From Streptosporangiaceae bacterium (GTDB taxonomy: Bacteria; Actinomycetota; Actinomycetes; Streptosporangiales; Streptosporangiaceae), in the NCBI GenBank assembly GCA_030045215.1, contig JASIBJ010000286.1, positions 1-8,827 on the forward strand: 8,827 bases of DNA, in the 5' to 3' direction. The notes beneath the pieces were generated by a model that had not been told where the DNA came from, did not search any database, and saw only the letters and a list, made by a program, of their open reading frames with translations. This document shows positions 6,522 through 8,827 of the stretch, one piece after another (within the stretch, counting starts at the first letter, position 1; each line of letters starts with the position of its first letter). Made by a program: the position numbers and the translations under genes.

Positions 6522-8075
6522 TTAGTTGTCCGGCACCAGGGTCGGGGTTGACCGGGTCAGCGTCTCCTTGCGGAAGAACGCCGGGTGAACGATCCGCATG
6601 TAGACGAACCCCAGCACGCCCGCGAGCGCCGAGAAGAACGCGATCAGGAAGATACCGCCGATCTTCCAGTGCAGGCCGGGAACCTCCCAGTGGGTGAGGC
6701 TGTTGGTCCACACCCAGTCGGACTGCAGGCTGTAGATGCCGGCCAAGTACATGATGAGCCCGCCAAGCAGCGGCAGGATGCCCTGCATCCAGAGGTTCCG
6801 CATGCTGCTGGTCAGCGTCTTGCGGTAGTACCAGACGCACGAGAAGGCGGTCAGGCCGTAGTAGAAGGCGATGTAGAGCCCGATCGCGGTGACCGCGTCC
6901 CCGATCAGGTTGCCGCCCGATAGGTAGTTGAACGGGACATAGATAGCGATCGAGATCAGGCCCATCACGACGGTCGACACGGTCGGCGTCAGGAACCTGG
7001 GATGAACCCTGGAGAATGACTTCGGGATGGCCTGGTAGGCCGCCATCGACAGCGTCGTGCGGGCCGTCGGCAGGATGGTCGTCTGGGTAGAGGCAGACGC
7101 CGACGTGAGCACCATCAGGACCAGCAGCTTCGTCAGGAAGATGCCGAAGGCGCCACCGCCGAACACCGCGCTGCCGAGTACCGACAGCACGTCGAAGTAG
7201 TGCGCCGGGTTGGTCAGGCCGATGCCCTTCGTGCCGATACCCGCGAACGCCTGAACGCCGAAGATGGTCACCGCGTAGCAGACCAGCAGGATGACGGTAG
7301 AGATGATCGCCGCCCGCCCCGGCGTCCTCGCCTTGTCCTTGGTCTCCTCGTTGATCGAGACCGCCGTGTCCCAGCCCCAGTAGATGAACAGCATCAGGAT
7401 CAGGCCGTTGACGAACGCCGAGAACGTCAGGCCGGAAGGCCAGAGCCAGCCGATCGACGGAGCGACCGCGGTCACCGGCGGGTGAGCGCCGGTGGCCTTG
7501 ATCAGCGAGGTGATCGCGAGCACGAACAGCATGATGATCTCGACGGTCAGCAGGATGCGCTGGAACCAGACCGATACCTCGATGCCGATGTAGCAGATGG
7601 CTGTCATCGCCACGATCCAGCCGATGCCGATGAGAAGCACCCAGCCGCTAGTGGGTTCACCGCCGATCCCGTGCGCCCCGAAGAGCTCGAACACGTACTG
7701 TCCGGCTACTTGAGCCAGGCTGGCCATGACGAGGATGTCGGCGGCGACGATCGCCCAGCCGCCGGCCCAGCCGGTCTTCGGCCCGAACGCCCTGGTAGCC
7801 CACGTGAACGTCGTCCCGCAGTCCGGGTCGGCCTTGTTCATCTCGCTATAGCCGATCGAGCACAGCAGCATGGGTATGAACGCGAGCAGGGCGAGCGCGG
7901 GCGACTTCAGGCCCACGGCCAGCACCACGAAGGCCAGCGTCGCCGCCAGGCTGTAGGCAGGAGCGGTGGAGGCGACTCCCATCACCACGCTCGAGATGAG
8001 ACCTACAGCCTCGCTCTTAAGCCCTTTGTCCTTGTACTCCTCTACCGGCTGTAGCTCAGAAGTGGTTACTGCCAT
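6522..8075 (-). CDS. APC-superfamily amino acid/amine permease
   Basis: This is a 517-residue cytoplasmic-membrane transporter with about 12 hydrophobic segments, roughly at 24-42, 45-73, 102-130, 143-163, 172-192, 216-238, 256-276, 305-325, 364-382, 393-414, 432-450 and 471-494. TM1 contains the unwound substrate-binding stretch GVASTAPAYS (33-42). TM6 and the following loop read FIYWGWDTAVSINEETKDKARTPGRAA, the conserved APC pattern before TM7. The N-terminal tail is hydrophilic (SELQPVEEYKDKGLKSEAVG). The family takes up amino acids, polyamines or related amines by proton or sodium symport or exchange; the substrate cannot be read here. The divergent saccharopine dehydrogenase-like neighbour hints at lysine, a related amino acid or a polyamine. 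The ATG at 8075 is preceded by GAGGAGGGGG at a slightly long spacing. A strong terminator follows the stop, so it is monocistronic. Confidence 0.92.
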   Translation of the reverse strand: MAVTTSELQPVEEYKDKGLKSEAVGLISSVVMGVASTAPAYSLAATLAFVVLAVGLKSPALALLAFIPMLLCSIGYSEMNKADPDCGTTFTWATRAFGPKTGWAGGWAIVAADILVMASLAQVAGQYVFELFGAHGIGGEPTSGWVLLIGIGWIVAMTAICYIGIEVSVWFQRILLTVEIIMLFVLAITSLIKATGAHPPVTAVAPSIGWLWPSGLTFSAFVNGLILMLFIYWGWDTAVSINEETKDKARTPGRAAIISTVILLVCYAVTIFGVQAFAGIGTKGIGLTNPAHYFDVLSVLGSAVFGGGAFGIFLTKLLVLMVLTSASASTQTTILPTARTTLSMAAYQAIPKSFSRVHPRFLTPTVSTVVMGLISIAIYVPFNYLSGGNLIGDAVTAIGLYIAFYYGLTAFSCVWYYRKTLTSSMRNLWMQGILPLLGGLIMYLAGIYSLQSDWVWTNSLTHWEVPGLHWKIGGIFLIAFFSALAGVLGFVYMRIVHPAFFRKETLTRSTPTLVPDN

Positions 8076-8167
8076 CCTGGCTACCCCCTCCTCGAGTGCC
8101 CGAGCGGAGCGGGCTACTTGTCGGTCACACTAAGTCACGGTACGCGAGCGACTCACCATCGCGCGAG

Positions 8168-8189
8168 CCGTGGCCACTAGGTGCCACGG
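8168..8189. promoter_or_regulatory. Interrupted dyad over the predicted permease transcription start
   Basis: CCGTGGC (8168-8174) and GCCACGG (8183-8189) are perfect 7-base inverted repeats with an 8-base centre. The 22-bp site touches the candidate -10 of the permease promoter and covers the expected +1, the position of a typical repressor operator. It would also fold as a hairpin near the 5' end of the transcript. The regulator is unknown. Confidence 0.5.
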
Positions 8190-8217
8190 TTCTAGCACGC
8201 TTTTGCCATCATGGCAA
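8189..8217 (-). promoter_or_regulatory. Candidate sigma-70-type promoter of the permease gene
   Basis: On the minus strand TTGCCA (8217-8212) is a 5-of-6 match to the -35 hexamer. A spacer of exactly 17 bp follows, then TAGAAC (8194-8189), 5 of 6 to the actinomycete -10 pattern TAGRRT. The start point would be near 8182, giving a leader of about 107 bases with the GGAGG-rich ribosome-binding site near its end. The leader includes a small GCCCG/CGGGC hairpin at 8098-8114. Both hexamers overlap dyads, which suggests regulation. Confidence 0.55.
8203..8217. promoter_or_regulatory. Perfect 15-bp palindrome, candidate operator
   Basis: TTGCCAT-C-ATGGCAA is a perfect 7-1-7 palindrome in an otherwise unremarkable stretch. 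Its left-reading half is the candidate -35 of the permease promoter. It lies about 78 bp upstream of the divergent oxidoreductase start and 128 bp from the permease start, so one bound protein could affect both genes. Size and symmetry would suit a dimeric GntR-, Lrp/AsnC- or LacI-type regulator, but none is encoded in the window. Confidence 0.55.
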
Positions 8218-8282
8218 CGATTTCAGTCGTAACGTGTGTAAATTGCAACTGGACTAGTCGATAGCAGGGCCACGCCCGGGTC

Positions 8283-8294
8283 TAGGATCGCAGA
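8283..8294 (+). promoter_or_regulatory. TAGGAT -10 or ribosome-binding site before the oxidoreductase gene
   Basis: TAGGAT (8283-8288) matches the actinomycete -10 pattern TAGRRT fully and is followed by six bases and the ATG at 8295, the geometry of a leaderless promoter. The same bases contain AGGA seven bases before the ATG, which would equally serve as a Shine-Dalgarno if transcription starts further upstream. No TTGAC-like -35 is present at normal spacing. The sequence alone cannot separate the two readings. Confidence 0.4.
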
Positions 8295-8827
8295 ATGCGG
8301 ATACTCCTCATCGGGGCGGGCGGGGTGGGCACTGCCTTCGCCCAGATTGCCGCCCGCCGCCCGTTTGCCGAACTCGTCATCGCCGACTACGACCTCGCCA
8401 GGGCGCAGCGCGCCGCTGCGGCGAAGGACTCCTATACGGCGGTTCAACTCGACGCCAGGGACCAGCAGGCGATCGAGAGCCTGCTGGCCACCCACCACTG
8501 TGACGTGCTGATGAACGCCGCTGACCCGCGCTTCGTCATGCCGCAATTCGACGCCGCGCTCACGGCCGGGGTGAACTACCTGGACATGGCCATGTCCTTG
8601 TCCCATCCCGACCCGAAGGAGCCATATGCCAAGACCGGGGTCAAGCTCGGCGACGACCAGTTCGCGGTGGCCGACGAGTGGGAGCAGGCGGGCAAGCTCG
8701 CCCTGGTCGGGATCGGCGTCGAGCCTGGCCTGTCGGACGTATTCGCCCGGCACGCCGCCGACACGATGTTCAGCGAGATCAACGAACTCGGCGTCAGGGA
8801 CGGCGCGAACCTCTCCGTGGCTGGCTA
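8295..8827 (+). CDS. Saccharopine dehydrogenase-like oxidoreductase, N-terminal part
   Basis: The frame is open from ATG 8295 to the window edge, giving 177 residues. It begins with a Rossmann fold: MRILLIGAGGVGTAFAQ has GAGGVG at 7-12, and strand two ends in VIADYD with an acid (D31), which favours NAD over NADP. The following DVLMNAADPRF (70-80) and AGVNYLDMAMSLSH (91-104), then GIGVEPGLSDVFARHAAD (139-156), match the saccharopine dehydrogenase family pattern GxxPGLSD at the start of the second domain. The family includes lysine-pathway saccharopine dehydrogenases and polyamine enzymes such as carboxy(nor)spermidine synthases and homospermidine synthase, and the exact reaction cannot be chosen from half a protein. 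It is likely a cytosolic enzyme. It diverges from the permease gene across a 219-bp control region, suggesting joint use in uptake and metabolism of one amino acid or amine. Confidence 0.85.
   Translation, partial: MRILLIGAGGVGTAFAQIAARRPFAELVIADYDLARAQRAAAAKDSYTAVQLDARDQQAIESLLATHHCDVLMNAADPRFVMPQFDAALTAGVNYLDMAMSLSHPDPKEPYAKTGVKLGDDQFAVADEWEQAGKLALVGIGVEPGLSDVFARHAADTMFSEINELGVRDGANLSVAG

Noticed and set aside
8049..8070. A tRNA D-arm-like TAGCTCAG stretch at the start of the permease gene.
   Set aside because: No acceptor stem, anticodon arm or T-arm can be formed around it, and it lies within the coding sequence for the permease N-terminus.
8223..8753. A minus-strand frame opposite the saccharopine dehydrogenase-like gene.
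   Set aside because: The plus-strand frame has a clear Rossmann motif and family pattern; the opposite frame has none.

Overview
The window is chromosomal DNA from a high-GC actinomycete. Coding sequence is about 65-75% G+C with strong third-position GC bias, GTG starts are common, and the gene families (DUF6350 membrane protein next to sucCD, an actinobacterial-type PcrA/UvrD with its C-terminal RYAPIEKL end, a stand-alone B12-binding mutase subunit) are typical of Streptomyces and relatives. From recall, pcrA, the small mutase subunit, sucC, sucD and DUF6350 occur in this relative order in Streptomyces chromosomes, with extra genes between them. Genus cannot be fixed from the sequence alone.

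Layout, left to right. 1-359 (-): start of a DUF6350 membrane protein, cut by the window edge. 360-617: a gap holding a 24-bp tandem repeat just past the sucD stop. 618-2712 (-): sucC then sucD, one base apart, encoding succinyl-CoA synthetase. 2851-3267 (-): a 138-residue cobalamin-binding acyl-CoA mutase small subunit (IcmB-like) with no large subunit nearby. 3268-3475: divergent intergenic region with a 28-29-bp degenerate tandem repeat. 3476-3919 (+): a single-domain cupin. 3920-4116: gap between convergent genes holding an 80-bp, AT-richer inverted-repeat element. 4117-6327 (-): PcrA/UvrD helicase. 6328-6521: gap with a good intrinsic terminator. 6522-8075 (-): APC-family amino acid or amine permease. 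8076-8294: divergent control region with two dyads and a candidate promoter. 8295-8827 (+): start of a saccharopine dehydrogenase-like oxidoreductase, cut by the window edge.

How the parts fit. SucCD runs the substrate-level phosphorylation step of the TCA cycle. The B12 subunit beside it serves a carbon-skeleton mutase feeding branched or short acyl-CoA metabolism. The permease and the divergent saccharopine dehydrogenase-like gene share one control region and plausibly form an uptake-plus-catabolism pair for an amino acid or polyamine. PcrA and the cupin are not visibly linked to either group.

I found no defence system, CRISPR array, prophage, complete transposon or RNA gene. Most of the window is ordinary core chromosome. 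The observations worth a second look are in the intergenic DNA: the 80-bp inverted-repeat element, two minisatellites, the two-dyad promoter, and three genes whose starts lie exactly six bases from a TAG-type -10 hexamer, as expected for leaderless mRNAs.
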